Positions 52,401 through 64,000 of a DNA stretch of 64,000 bases are shown one piece after another (position 1 is the first letter of the stretch; every line of letters starts with the position of its first letter). The DNA lies in the NCBI GenBank assembly GCA_024811115.1, contig JAKOGH010000142.1, positions 124,001 through 188,000 on the forward strand, given 5' to 3'. A program made the position numbers and the translations under genes. This DNA comes from Terana coerulea. Lineage: Eukaryota > Basidiomycota > Agaricomycetes > Polyporales > Phanerochaetaceae. The notes below the pieces were generated by a model that did not search any database, had not been told where the DNA came from, and saw only the letters and a program-made list of their open reading frames with translations.

Positions 52401-55136
52401 GCAAATCTGACGGATATGTCAAAGTTGGAAGGTCACGAGTTGTCATACCTGAGGGCGATTGGTGGGTATACACGCATCCAATCGCCGGCATATGCTGACG
52501 GAACACCTGCAGGCGTCATTATCTTGTCGGCTGTCCTCAAGCGGCGAATGATACTCGCGGACAAGGCCAAGAGTCTCTTCATATCCAAGTAAGCTCTTGG
52601 GAGCATGTCTGTTGGATCTCGATCGCAACTGACCGATCGTCGCAGCATCTCTCATGAACTGCGCACCCCGCTGCACGGTGTATGTCTCCCGATCGACTTG
52701 TTCACTCATCTCACTGATTGTGCTTCCAGATCCTTGCATCGGCGGAGTTGCTATCTGAGACGCATCTAGATCACAGCCAGTCGTCGTTCCTGCAGACGGT
52801 GCAGGCGTGTGGCACTTCTCTTGTCGAGACGGTGAACCACGTTTTAGACTTCACCAAGCTGAGCGGCAACGCGAGGTCGGGCGGTACCGAAAACGTTATC
52901 CAACGGAGCAGGTACGTCGGTTCGAAACCCTCCCGAGTGTTCGGAGTACTGATCGACGACCTGCAGGGTGGATCTGATGCAACTAGTGGAGGAGGCCACT
53001 GAAGGCTGTTGGATCGGTCATCGTGCACGCATGTTCACCTCCGAGATCGGCAGTGTTTACTCTCCGCCCAAGCCAGATCGGACGCCCCATGTTACTCAAC
53101 ACTCAAAGTGGGTGGAGACGGTTATCGACATTGACCACAACGCTAGGGTGAGATACATCTATAGCTCATGGCTGCTGTCGTCTGACGTCCTTTCAGGGTT
53201 GGGTTTACAAGTCTGAGAAAGGTGGTATACGTCGCGTGTTAATGAACCTCTTCGGTAACAGCCTGAAGTTCACCACAGTGAGCAAGAGAGGTCTTAGCCA
53301 TGGCTTGGGCTTAACATTGTTCGTAGGACGGATTCGTTCATGTGACGCTTCGTCAACAGCCACCTGTCCCCGGCCAGTCGTCCAAGCTGGTCAAACTTGA
53401 GCTGTCTGTTGTCGATACAGGCAAGGTAGGCGCCGTCTCGACAGGGTGTGCTGTAGATACTAACTATCCTATCATAGGGCATAAGTCAAAGTTTCTTGAA
53501 GGTTAGTTGATCGTCATGGCTGTAGTAGCGTGTTACTGACTTAGTGACAGAACCAACTCTTCCATCCATTCTCCCAAGAGAATCCGTTGCAGACTGGTAC
53601 AGGTCTCGGTCTCGCCATCGTGAACAGCATTGTGCGATCTGCGAGCGTCGACGGCAAAGTGGATGTCTGGAGTGCGGAAGGTGTTGGCACCGAGATCAAG
53701 GTGACCTTTACCGCGGAGGTCACGGAAGACACCGAACACTCAGGCCACGACCTTGAGCTGCTGAAGTCTTACAATTCGCTCAGCCGGCCGACAGTCCAAC
53801 TCATGGGTTTCGACGAGTCTCACCGTGGCATCGCACTGCTCAAGAATGTCATCAAGACGTACCTCGCCGATAGCTGGGAGATGGCCATCTCGGACGGTTC
53901 GGAGGAAGGCGACATTATCATCGTCAACGAGGATTACGGTCAAGTCAGCCGGGTCATTCAAGATGGCCGGCTCAGGCGACCGTTTATCATCCTATCTTCG
54001 GGTCGCGGAGATCCGAAGCTCATGAGCGTTGTCGGGGAATATGAGCGCTTGGGCGGTTTCTGTCGAATTGTTTACAAGCCTGTGGGCCCATGTCGCTTGG
54101 CGGCAGCTCTCAAGCTTTGTCTCCACGCGCTGAACATCACCATGTCCCGCAGCTCCGAAGACCTTGCCGCGGGCGCTGGGTACTACGAGTCTGCGCCGTC
54201 GGAAGCGGGCTCGGACCCAGGCGGGTTGAACATGACCTTACCACGACGCTACTCCGAGGAGCATACCAAAGGCAAACCAAAAATATCCCACATCCGTCCG
54301 TCCCTGGGTCCGCGAGCTGCCACTGCACATCCTCTGGCGACGTGGACCCATTTGACCTCAACGACGGAGCAGGAAGAGCCGCTAGTTCAGGAGCCGCGCC
54401 CCGTATCCCCTGTACTGGCGATGTCGCAAAGCCCATCCAGCCCGACCATCGCCATTGGGACGGGAGGAACGCTGCTCAAGACGTCAGCCGGCACGTTGCG
54501 TCCGCAGTCGGAAACTGTGCGCGTATTAGTGGTGGAGGACAATGCTATCCTGCGGAATCTTCTGTGAGATTTTATTAGCGTATGCGGGCGGTAGGCAGTA
54601 CTGATCGTAGTAATTCTTTCAGGGTGAAGTGGTTACGAAACAAGGGCTTTGATTACCGCGAAGCAGTAGACGGCCAAGAGGGCGTCGAAGCCTTTGAAGA
54701 TGACGGACACTTTGAGTGCGTGGTTTTACAACATTTGAAAGCCCACATCCTTAACTCAAATTCACCACAGCGTGGTCCTTGTCGATTTATCCATGCCAAT
54801 CTTAGATGGTACGTGTAGAATATTAACATCTTACGGCTGCCGTCACTGATCTCCGGGCACAGGCGTAGGGGCAACGCATAAAATCCGCGATGTCGAAGCC
54901 GCAAGAAGAGCAGAGAAGCACTCTCCCAACCCTCTGTTAGGCGCAAAGATTCTTGCCCTCACTGGGATGTCGTCCCTAGATGACAAGCGGCGAGCGTTCG
55001 AAGCAGGTGTCGACGGCTAGTACGTCTTTTATGAGTGCTTGTATACGTGTATACTGACTTGCGCGCGTATAGCCTGGTGAAGCCCGTCGCTTTCAAGACC
55101 CTAGACCTTATGTTTCACAAGCTTGGCGTCTCATGA
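49410..55136 (+). CDS. Hybrid sensor histidine kinase with GAF, HisKA, HATPase and receiver domains
   Basis: This is a cytosolic two-component phosphorelay sensor. The first part is Ser/Pro-rich and poorly resolved; frame slips near 50230-50300 and at AAAA (50446-50449) make its exact sequence uncertain. A GAF region follows: [61 protein letters not shown] second GAF-like region is near 51900-52560. The kinase core has [19 protein letters not shown] (phospho-His), [14 protein letters not shown] (N box), VVDTGKGI and [10 protein letters not shown] receiver-like segment (53770-54120) has no clear phospho-Asp. The C-terminal receiver is complete: [33 protein letters not shown] and YLVKPV. At least ten introns. 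The start is placed at the first ATG of the last certain N-terminal exon; coding probably begins upstream. Confidence 0.88.
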
Positions 55137-55740
55137 CCCCGCGACACGTAGCGCTTTCCTTCCTTTCCCTGGGATGATCCTTCTGGGCACCATAGGCATA
55201 GGCCAAAACCCACATCCATAGTACAACAATACATCTCTTGCAATCGGACATACCCCACATTGATGCATAGCCAATTCTCTCTCATACACCTATACAGTCG
55301 ATGTTCTCCACCACCTACTTGCTTCACAGTTCACACTTCTATTCTTCCTGCCTAGCTGAGCTTTCGTTCGCAAGGCTCCTTTTAGTGTCTGCTCCTTGTC
55401 TCACTGTTATCGAATACCTCGTTGTAGCATCCTAGCTAGTTTCTTCGCGTATCTGCCATACATAATGTATACTAATGGACGTTTCTATGATTTTTCTTCA
55501 CACTCGGGCAAAGTTGTATCATACAAGGTTGTTGGGCTTCCAATCCCCCAACTTTTGGCTGGTGATAAATTACACAATGTTAAAAAAAAGTACGAACTTA
55601 ACTCGAAAGCGTGGGGTGCGAGTCAGAATGTGACAGCAATATGTAGCTGAACTCGGTGGAAGCTAGAAATGGTGTACAGATGGTGATTGAGCCGTGACGG
55701 CCTTCCTATGACATGAACAGTGTGTGGAGTGCAGATGCTT
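55137..55740. other. Convergent 3' region of the histidine kinase and LYS20
   Basis: Pyrimidine-rich and AT-rich parts, with no gene or RNA fold seen. It should hold both 3' untranslated regions. Confidence 0.5.
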
Positions 55741-57580
<1,840 letters not shown>

Positions 57581-57875
57581 TTTGGTAGGAGGTAGCGGGT
57601 TGGAAGTATGATGTAGAAGGACGAGAGAGTCCTGAACCTTGTATACTGGACGAAAAATGAGTGGAGTCACAAAAGAGTCATTCCCAAGGGTAAGCAGGTC
57701 ACGCGCCCATCGCCGCTTTCGGCAAATCCCCCGCACCGTCACTGGTGAGTATTTCGTCAGAATTACTCGCGTTTCTATTCTGCCAGATCTTGATTGGTTC
57801 CTCCGACCGGGGCAGCATAGTCTAGACAACAGTCCGTGGTCTCATAACCGTATGTACGCACACGGGAATCTCGGA

Positions 57876-58559
57876 TTACACTACTCTTCGCTCGCATCTC
57901 GTCTCTTCATGCACGCCCTCGCAATTCTTGTCGCAGTATGCCATACCGCACTTCCTGCATCGATACTTGCCCCAGTACCCGCACACGGTACACCACATCC
58001 GAGGAGGCTCCTTTGGCGCAGGGGCTGTCGCGGTGAAGTACGAGGGTACCGATGGGGGAAGTGAAGCTATGCCCTGTCCACGACCATGAGCGCGACAGCA
58101 TGCGATGATGGCCTCCGCGCACTTGCCGATTCCTCCAGCAAGACGGCGAAACTCTTCTTGTATAGTACAGCCGTCCTGACGTTCATCGTCGACTTCTTCT
58201 TCCTCCCCGCTTCTGCTGCTCGCTTGTCCGAAATCGCTTGCCGGGCACGACCTTTCCCTGTTCGCCCGCCGCTACCGTTCTGTTCATCTTCTTCGGCACC
58301 TCCTATGAGTGCAGTTGGCTCGGCATAATTTGACCTCTGGAACCATATGTTAAATCAAGCCGGGCACGGAGCAAGGCGCGTCAAGTACCTCAAGCTCGTC
58401 CAGATGCCTCTTCGTCCGTTTGGCAATCACATCCGGGTCGAGCTGCGAAGAGTTTGCATTCTGCGCCTTTCTGGCAGCTATATAATATTCAACTGCTCAC
58501 AACAGGTTTCAGATATGTAGGCAAGTGACCATCGACGTACGCTGTCTGCGTGGGGGCAT
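57876..58559 (-). CDS. VPS71: VPS71/ZNHIT1-type HIT zinc-finger subunit of SWR1 chromatin remodeler
   Basis: This SWR1-complex subunit helps exchange H2A for H2A.Z. No single long frame shows it; it appears only after splicing. Exon 1 is MPPRRQ at 58559, then PARKAQNANSSQLDPDVIAK and RTKRHLDELE, then RSNYAEPTALIGG through STMNVRTAVLYKKSFAVLL, then GIASLPPSVPSYFTATAPAP. The HIT finger is WCTVCGYWGKYRCRKCGMAYC then DKNCEGVHEETRC, with all seven Cys and one His in the proper spacing. It ends ERRVV. About 170 residues, normal for the family. The third intron (58074-58126) starts GCAAGT and ends CAG, a GC-AG intron, needed to keep the frame. It is 296 bp downstream of LYS20 start, in the same orientation. 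Confidence 0.88.
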
Positions 58560-58856
58560 TTACCAAACCGCATGATTGCGTAAGCGCCCAAGTAAACTCT
58601 CGTGGCAACTTGCAAGCCGCTCACGAAACCTGTAAGTACATGAATGGCAGTGCAGAACTCCTCTGACTATCTATGCGTTTTAGAGGGTATTTAGTCGTCC
58701 ATGTCGCCTTCTCTATCAGGCATCTAGGCGGACTGATTGCACCTCCATAAGCCGTCTGCTACTCGTCTGCTCATAATGAAATAAAGCGGCGTCTAGCAAA
58801 TATTGTAAGACGGCCGCAGTGAGCTGTCCACCATCATTCACCTTGCTTCTGGTCCC
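58560..58856. other. Intergenic between VPS71 and inverted-repeat arm B
   Basis: About 300 bp, AT-richer than its neighbours. No feature is supported beyond the presumed VPS71 promoter. Confidence 0.45.
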
Positions 58857-58891
58857 TCTGCTACGTTGCCCGCTCAAGTCACCCTCAGCGC

Positions 58892-60493
58892 ATGCAACGT
58901 ATTCGCCGCATGGGTCGCGAGGCAGCTTACAGAAGAATGGCGAAGAATGTTCATCCCAGACGGCGGAACGCCCTCGACCGTCATGTCATCCCTACGTTGG
59001 ATACTTTCGCCGCTTTTCTCAGGGAGAACCCCGCCATTGCGTCCGTTATCACTCTCCTTACTCCAGAACCTGACCAAGATGCCCTCGAAGCCGATGCTGG
59101 AAGAGAAATAAATGATGAGGTCAAACCTCGCACTCTCCTCGCCATCCTCCATAGCCTACCGAAATTACGCGCTCTCCAGTTCAGGAACTTCACCCTCAAT
59201 ACTCTGGGCAACAGTATTGCGAAAGAGGTGCTCAGCTTTGGAAAAGGCTATGTGTCCATCGACACCCTGCGGATATCCAGCATGTCAGGCATTATAGACG
59301 ATGGCGAGCAACTGGAGACCGACTGCATTGCTAATATGTTAGGCCTCTTCGAAACTGTGCGGGAATTACGTATCGTGGATTGTGATGAGGTTGACCTGGA
59401 GTCCCCGTATCGTCTTCCGAAACGGTTATCAGTCAACTCTATCATCCTCGACGTCGGCTCTCCCGCGACGAAAACATTGAAAGCGTTGGTAGAACTCCCT
59501 TTGGTGAACACTATGACCTCGTTGGATGTACATGGAGACGCCTCACGCGAAGACGACATCCCAGAAGATGATGCCAGTATCGACATTGTCGCGGCTCTGC
59601 GGGACAGCTTGCCTACTTTTGGGCAACATTTGTGGCACCTTGGCTTCGCCTTGAGACCGTGGCTTGTTCCGGAGCTAAGTGCGTATTACGATTCACGTTC
59701 TAGTAGCGTAAAACTAATTCTCATATACACAGGAGACCCCCGCGCTTGCCTCAAGAGCGAGTTGAGCCGTTGCATCTTCGCCCATTGTTCCAGTCTTCGG
59801 TCCCTCACATATCATCTCTTATGGAGTTGCCCAGACAACCACGCCCAGCTGCTCGCAGAAACAGCTCAAGCAATTGCGCACATCAAGAACGCACCGTTTT
59901 ACCGCATGCTCGAGACCTTCAGGCTTCACATCGAGTGCCGCTGGGCATCTGAGAAACCGCATACAATGTCGCCCACAAGCTTTAGCACGCAGTTCCATCT
60001 CATACACAAGGCTATGGAGAGTCTGGATACGGTGAAGCATGTGGCTATCAAGGTCGAAACTCGGACATATTACGTGACTGAGCATCCTCAATGGAGACAG
60101 GAGTTTGCGACGATGTTTCCTAAAAGTTCAAACACTAGGGTCTGTGCCCCAAGAACTATCCTGCATTTTTCTTATGCTGTTACTGCTGGTCACTCTGCTA
60201 CAGTCGAACCAGCCCGACAAGCTGCTTTGGCCAACAAAGGACTTGAATTGGACGTACGTACTGCGAAAGGCCTCACGGTCATGCATGCTGAGCTGTTCTC
60301 TGCCGTAGACCAATTGTGTGCCAATACTACCACCGTTGCTATTCCATACAACCGCTACACACTTACTCGCATTTCGCTTTTTTTTTGCCTTGTAGGACAC
60401 AGGCCCCGGGTTTTGACTCGAACATTCATACTCGTTTCACGATCACGCACCGTGAGAGCGATGAACTTGGGAGCCGCAAGTTGGCCGCACTGA
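58892..60493 (+). pseudogene. F-box-family protein gene that has lost its F-box (copy B)
   Basis: The frame is open for 533 codons and matches copy A from QRIHDQGQEA-like QRIRRMGREAAYRRMAKN onward: RALQFRNFTLNTLGNSIAKE, ANMLGLFETVRELRIVDCDE, ESPYRLPKRLSVNSIILD. The 5' flank still carries the copy A sequence up to SATLPAQVTL, then jumps straight to the region after the F-box. So about 200 bp, the whole F-box, is deleted. An intron homologous to that of copy A (54 nt, 59680-59733) is divisible by three and has no stop, so the frame is open spliced or not. The product could be made from the ATG at 58892 but could not bind Skp1 in the usual way. Confidence 0.6.
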
Positions 60494-60959
60494 GGCTCGC
60501 CTTGTGCTAAGGTGGTGCCGTGAGCTGAAACAGGAATTTGCATTTTGAACCTGCCAGCCATGAATGTTACAGCTCGCACGCCTCGGCGGACACAGGTCAA
60601 TTGCATTTCTAACCGGGCTATCGCTACTGCTGGTGCACGGCGACCCACAACTTGCGCATCCTATGGCTTCTGCTACACACAGTGTACAGCCTATCCATGG
60701 AGGGAACTCTCTTTCCTTCGAAGTGTCTGGATTTACCAGCGCCGTGTACGCCCTGGCGAAATACGGGCGTCCGAACTTGTGCTGGTCCAAATGTTGAATG
60801 CTGGAACTGGCCTTCAAATACATGATTCGCGAAACTTAGCACCATTCCTGACACGAGTGTGCGTTCCTCGAGATATACCAGACAATCTCTCACCATCACG
60901 TCAGCGTGAAGCAAGTAATGAGTTGTAAAAAGTTATGCTTTGCAGGCATGGAACAAAAG
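60494..60959. other. Part of inverted-repeat arm B without intact gene
   Basis: It contains the piece reading SFEVSGFTSAVYALAKYG, homologous to a minus-strand piece at 23860-23990. Neither copy has a clear start or family. TTTT, read on the minus strand just after the tRNA, is its likely polymerase III stop. Confidence 0.4.
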
Positions 60960-61039
60960 CGACCAACCTGGGAGTCGAACCCAGAATCTTCAGCTAACTC
61001 CACCGGAAACTGACGCCTTAACCATTAGGCCAGCCGGCC
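60960..61039 (-). tRNA. tRNA-Arg (anticodon CCG) with a 7-nt intron, copy B
   Basis: It has the same 80-nt cloverleaf as copy A, including the 7-base insertion TGGAGTT and anticodon CCG. One base differs: AATGGTTA here against AATGGTCA in the D loop. On its strand TATATAAA lies 22 bp upstream and CTTTTG follows at once as terminator. It is divergent from RAE1, whose start codon lies 114 bp beyond its 5' end. Confidence 0.9.
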
Positions 61040-61061
61040 GTTAAGGATTGAACCTTTGGCA

Positions 61062-61069
61062 TTTATATA
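61062..61069 (-). promoter_or_regulatory. TATA element between tRNA-Arg copy B and RAE1
   Basis: TATATAAA on the minus strand, 22 bp before the tRNA. Read on the plus strand, TTTATATAA lies about 85 bp before the RAE1 start. It could serve either gene. Confidence 0.4.
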
Positions 61070-61152
61070 ACGGCCTACAATTATAGCGCCGAAACACCCA
61101 TTTCCCCAGAACCTTGGCGAGCGCACGGAGGTTGCCTCCTGCAGTCAACACC

Positions 61153-62449
61153 ATGTCATTCTTTAGCACCGCGTCTTCCTCGACGACAGTCAACAGTGTG
61201 CCAGACAAGGACTTCGAGCTCGTGGACCCACCTGGGGATTCCATTTCCTCTCTTGCTTTTTCACCACAGGCTGATTACCTTGCAGTCGGTAGTTGGGATA
61301 ACAATGTATGTCTCTTTCGCTTTTTCTTCCGCACCGGTTCTTACTGGCGCACGCTACACCGTCAGGTTAGGATATACGAAGTTGGGTCAAATGGTGCTTC
61401 GCAAGGTAAGGCTATGTATTCGCACCAAGGACCTGTCCTGAGTGTATGTTGGAACAAGGTGCGCCCCATTAGTCCTCTGCGACCGACGCCTACTTATGTG
61501 TTTTTGTCGTGTTTCATTCGATAGGATGGCTCGAAAATACTGTCAGGCGGTGCCGATAACGCGGGGCGTATGTTTGATGTCACGACGGGGCAGAGCCAAC
61601 AAGTCGCGCAACATGACGCGCCAATCAAGGTCGTAAAGTGGATTGAGTCCCCACAGGGCGGTATCTTAGCCACGGGAAGCTGGGATAAGACTGTCAAGGT
61701 GCGCCTGTGTCCGACATTCGCTGTAAACGCGGTAATTGATGAACCAGTGAATGTGGCCAGTACTGGGATCTCCGGACGCCAAACCCCATTTCGACCGTCC
61801 AACTCCCGGAGCGCTGCTTCACTATGGACGTCATGTACCCGCTCATGGTCGTTGGTACCGCCGAACGCCACATCCAAATCTTCAACCTCACGAACCCTAC
61901 TCAGGCATTCAAGGTAGGCTTCCACCCGCCGCTTCGTGCTCCAGCGAATCTCACCTGCACGCGCACCAGACGATGGTATCTCCTCTGAAGTGGCAAACAC
62001 GCGTTGTCTCGTGCTTCCCAACTGCCAACGGCTTCGCGGTCGGCAGCGTCGAGGGCCGCGTCGCGATTCAGTACGTCGAAGACAAGGACGCGACGAGCAA
62101 CTTCTCGTTCAAATGCCACCGCCGCGACCAAAATCCCAAGGACCAGTCCCTGGTCTACTCGGTGAACGACATCGCCTTCCACCCCGTGCACGGCACGTTC
62201 TCGACCTGCGGCTCGGACGGGACCATCAACTTCTGGGACAAGGACGCGCGGACGCGGCTCAAGACGTTTGAGCCCGCGGCAGGCCCGGTGCCCTGCACGA
62301 CATTCAACCGGACCGGCACGATCTTCGCGTACGCGGTCAGTTACGACTGGAGCAAGGGCCACAGTGGCATGACGCCCAATCACCCCAACAAGGTGATGCT
62401 GCATGCATGCAAGGACGACGAGGTGAAGAGGAAGCCCCCAAAGCGGTGA
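61153..62449 (+). CDS. RAE1: RAE1/Gle2 mRNA export WD40 protein
   Basis: This propeller binds nucleoporin Nup98 and helps mRNA leave the nucleus. It starts MSFFSTASSSTTVNSVPDKD. Blades follow: DSISSLAFSPQADYLAVGSW, GPVLSVCWNKDGSKILSGGA, ILATGSWDKTVKYWDLRTP, NPISTVQLPERCFTMDVMYP (diagnostic for RAE1), RVVSCFPTANGFAVGSVEGR, NFSFKCHRRDQ and VYSVNDIAFHPVHGTFSTCG. It ends GMTPNHPNKVMLHACKDDEV and KRKPPKR. Five short introns. The length, about 350 residues, matches the family. Confidence 0.94.
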
Positions 62450-62947
62450 GGCTGCAGGTGCGGAGTGTGCTATTCTCTACACGTCGTTATCAGGATTTGT
62501 GGATAGTTGTTTTGTTGTTGCAATCTCATATCTGTATCCTTGCCTAGAGTAGCCCTGCAGTGTGCCATATTGCAGGACAGTAAATTCCCGCTAGTTGAGA
62601 GGTGAGTTTTCCACTCTAGAATCACTAAACCAGTTATTTAGGATGCCATACTGGAGAATCCTGTTATATTCCGCCCAAGGTGAGTGACGTTGTTTTATGG
62701 CGGGGTGTCATGCTCATGCAAGTATTTGCAGTGGGCTGCCGATCTGCTCTGCTCCGGGCACCAATAAATAGGAAGAAAATTCAGCATTAACCTACAGTCA
62801 TAACAAGCAAGATTTGATCTTCAAAGTAGTGAGAACTGGGGCACGACAACATACGTGGCAACGCGTCTCCACTCAAGGTCTGTGACTTGCTAACTGACTT
62901 AATGCACTCGCTCAAAACATCTCTCCGCAGTATATCTCCTTCTGCTG
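62450..62947. other. Convergent 3' region of RAE1 and the DUF6593 gene
   Basis: AT-rich, no coding or RNA feature supported. Confidence 0.5.
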
Positions 62948-63734
62948 CTAGGTACTGCTCGCCGGCCCAGGCCCAAAGGCGGCGGTCACAGCGTGCGATA
63001 TAAATCCCTGTGTTGCATGGCTTCCCATCTGCATGCGGTTCTCCTTCTCCTGGAACAGCAACGACAGCACGACAAGCTCCCGGATCTCCATCGCGCCGGG
63101 AAAGAGCACGAGCTTGCCCGGTCTGTCTGCCAATGGCCCATCCTTGTGCGCCTCCGCTTCCTCTGAGCTGGCTTGATCCGTAGGCCGCTTCAAGGAGCCA
63201 ACGGTGTAGACCGCAATGGGCGAACCGTGTTTGTCGTGAGGCCTGTACATCTACAGCGACACGATTTAAAATGCACGTATCACACCTCAGCACTCAGCAC
63301 TATAACGACAATTGCACTGAAGCGTACCTCCAGCGACCGCCCACGGCCGCCGATGACCTTCCACTTGTACTTCCGGTCCTGGTCGTCGTGGACATACAGC
63401 GACCTACACACGCACGTTCTCCGTCAATTCTGCACATGAGATCCCATACGATGCTGAGTGCTTACGCAGACAGAGGAACGTGGCTCTTCTTTATCCAGTC
63501 CGAGTACGGCAGCGGCTCGCGGTCGCGTATCTTGACCTTGTCCCCCGACTTGTGCCACTCGAGCGAGCCGACCTCCTCGCCCTGGGCGTCATACACCCAG
63601 GTGATCTTTTGTTCACTTGCTAGGTTTGTGGAGACGCGATACACGACATCGCCGTTCGCAGCGGTGATGGTGGTGTTCGCGACGTTGTCCGGCGTGAAGG
63701 TAAACGTCACTGCGGTCTCGGAGGGTGCGGCCAT
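62948..63734 (-). CDS. DUF6593-type basidiomycete protein of unknown function
   Basis: A small soluble protein of about 205 residues from a family that is expanded in mushrooms and has no known role. It starts MAAPSETAVTFTFTPDNVAN, then NGDVVYRVSTNLASEQKITW, LEWHKSGDKVKIRDREPLPY, and after an intron DDQDRKYKWKVIGGRGRSLE. After the next intron come MYRPHDKHGSPIAVYTVGS and GAMEIRELVVLSLLFQEKEN. It ends GFISHAVTAAFGPGPASST. The pattern (T/S-rich strand, DGxxxYxV, KWK, RPHDK, LLFQEKENR near the end) fits DUF6593. No signal peptide or membrane segment is seen. The product is unknown. Confidence 0.8.
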
Positions 63735-64000
63735 AGTGCGTTGCGGGTGGTAAGTGTGAACTGCGCATGTGGAGCTGGCGCGCAACCTGCTTATATGTGT
63801 CTGCAGAACGCAGGTATATAAGGTTCTCGCAGCACGTCATATCGCCCAGCCATCTCTCGATTACATTAATGTTACATTGAAGTTGAACAGCGCCCCGACA
63901 TGAATACTATGCCGTATCGGAACTGTCCACCTGCCGAGCGGACCACACTACATAAAAGGCATGTGTTGCCCATCATTACATTTACCGGTGCAAAGCGGTT
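63735..64000. other. Right edge, upstream of the DUF6593 gene
   Basis: It contains the presumed promoter of the DUF6593 gene. No other feature is seen before the window ends. Confidence 0.45.

Larger units (their letters stand above)
58857..61039. repeat. Arm B of the inverted duplication (F-box relic plus tRNA-Arg)
   Basis: It mirrors 23602-25856: F-box-type gene on the plus strand first, then a conserved non-annotated piece near 60640-60800, then tRNA-Arg on the minus strand. The 33 kb between the arms would invert if the arms recombined. Compared with arm A it lacks about 200 bp that encode the F-box. Confidence 0.8.

Overview
The window looks like nuclear DNA of a filamentous basidiomycete, probably an agaricomycete; a polypore-like relative would fit, but the species cannot be fixed from sequence alone. 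Reasons: densely packed split genes with many GT-AG introns of about 45-65 nt, a mushroom-type pair of sesquiterpene synthases, a DUF6593 gene, an F-box family with decayed copies, and orthologs of conserved eukaryotic housekeeping genes. There is no sign of bacterial or plasmid sequence.

Layout. 0-12.5 kb: a cut gene at the left edge, a LAMMER kinase, a secreted aspartic protease, a peroxisomal enoyl-CoA isomerase, a small complex I subunit, TRAP-alpha, SWD2 and RPB5. 12.5-20 kb: gene-poor DNA around two convergent sesquiterpene synthases with matching TATA boxes. 19.9-23.3 kb: one reading frame that joins a cystathionine beta-lyase to a mevalonate kinase. 23.6-25.9 kb: tRNA-Arg and a damaged F-box gene; the same block recurs inverted at 58.9-61.0 kb. 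26.4-43.4 kb: ERG3, a YDJ1-type DnaJ whose HPD motif is split by a 6-nt exon, RCM1/NSUN5, branchpoint-binding protein, the XPB helicase, a Yap-like bZIP and uracil-DNA glycosylase. 44-48 kb: dolichol kinase SEC59, with nested hAT-type MITEs in a 0.7-kb intron. 49.4-55.1 kb: a GAF-containing hybrid histidine kinase. 55.7-58.6 kb: homocitrate synthase and VPS71/ZNHIT1. 61-64 kb: RAE1 and a DUF6593 gene.

How genes relate. Mevalonate kinase, two FPP-using cyclases, ERG3 and dolichol kinase all belong to isoprenoid metabolism and lie within about 33 kb. Apart from the two neighbouring cyclases this may be chance. Several neighbours are divergent and share short promoters (BBP/XPB, DnaJ/RCM1, UNG/SEC59).

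Caution: several essential genes (XPB, BBP, ERG3) and the histidine kinase carry single-base shifts in homopolymer runs. These look more like assembly errors than biology, so exact protein ends there are uncertain. CDS spans below run from start codon to stop codon and include introns.
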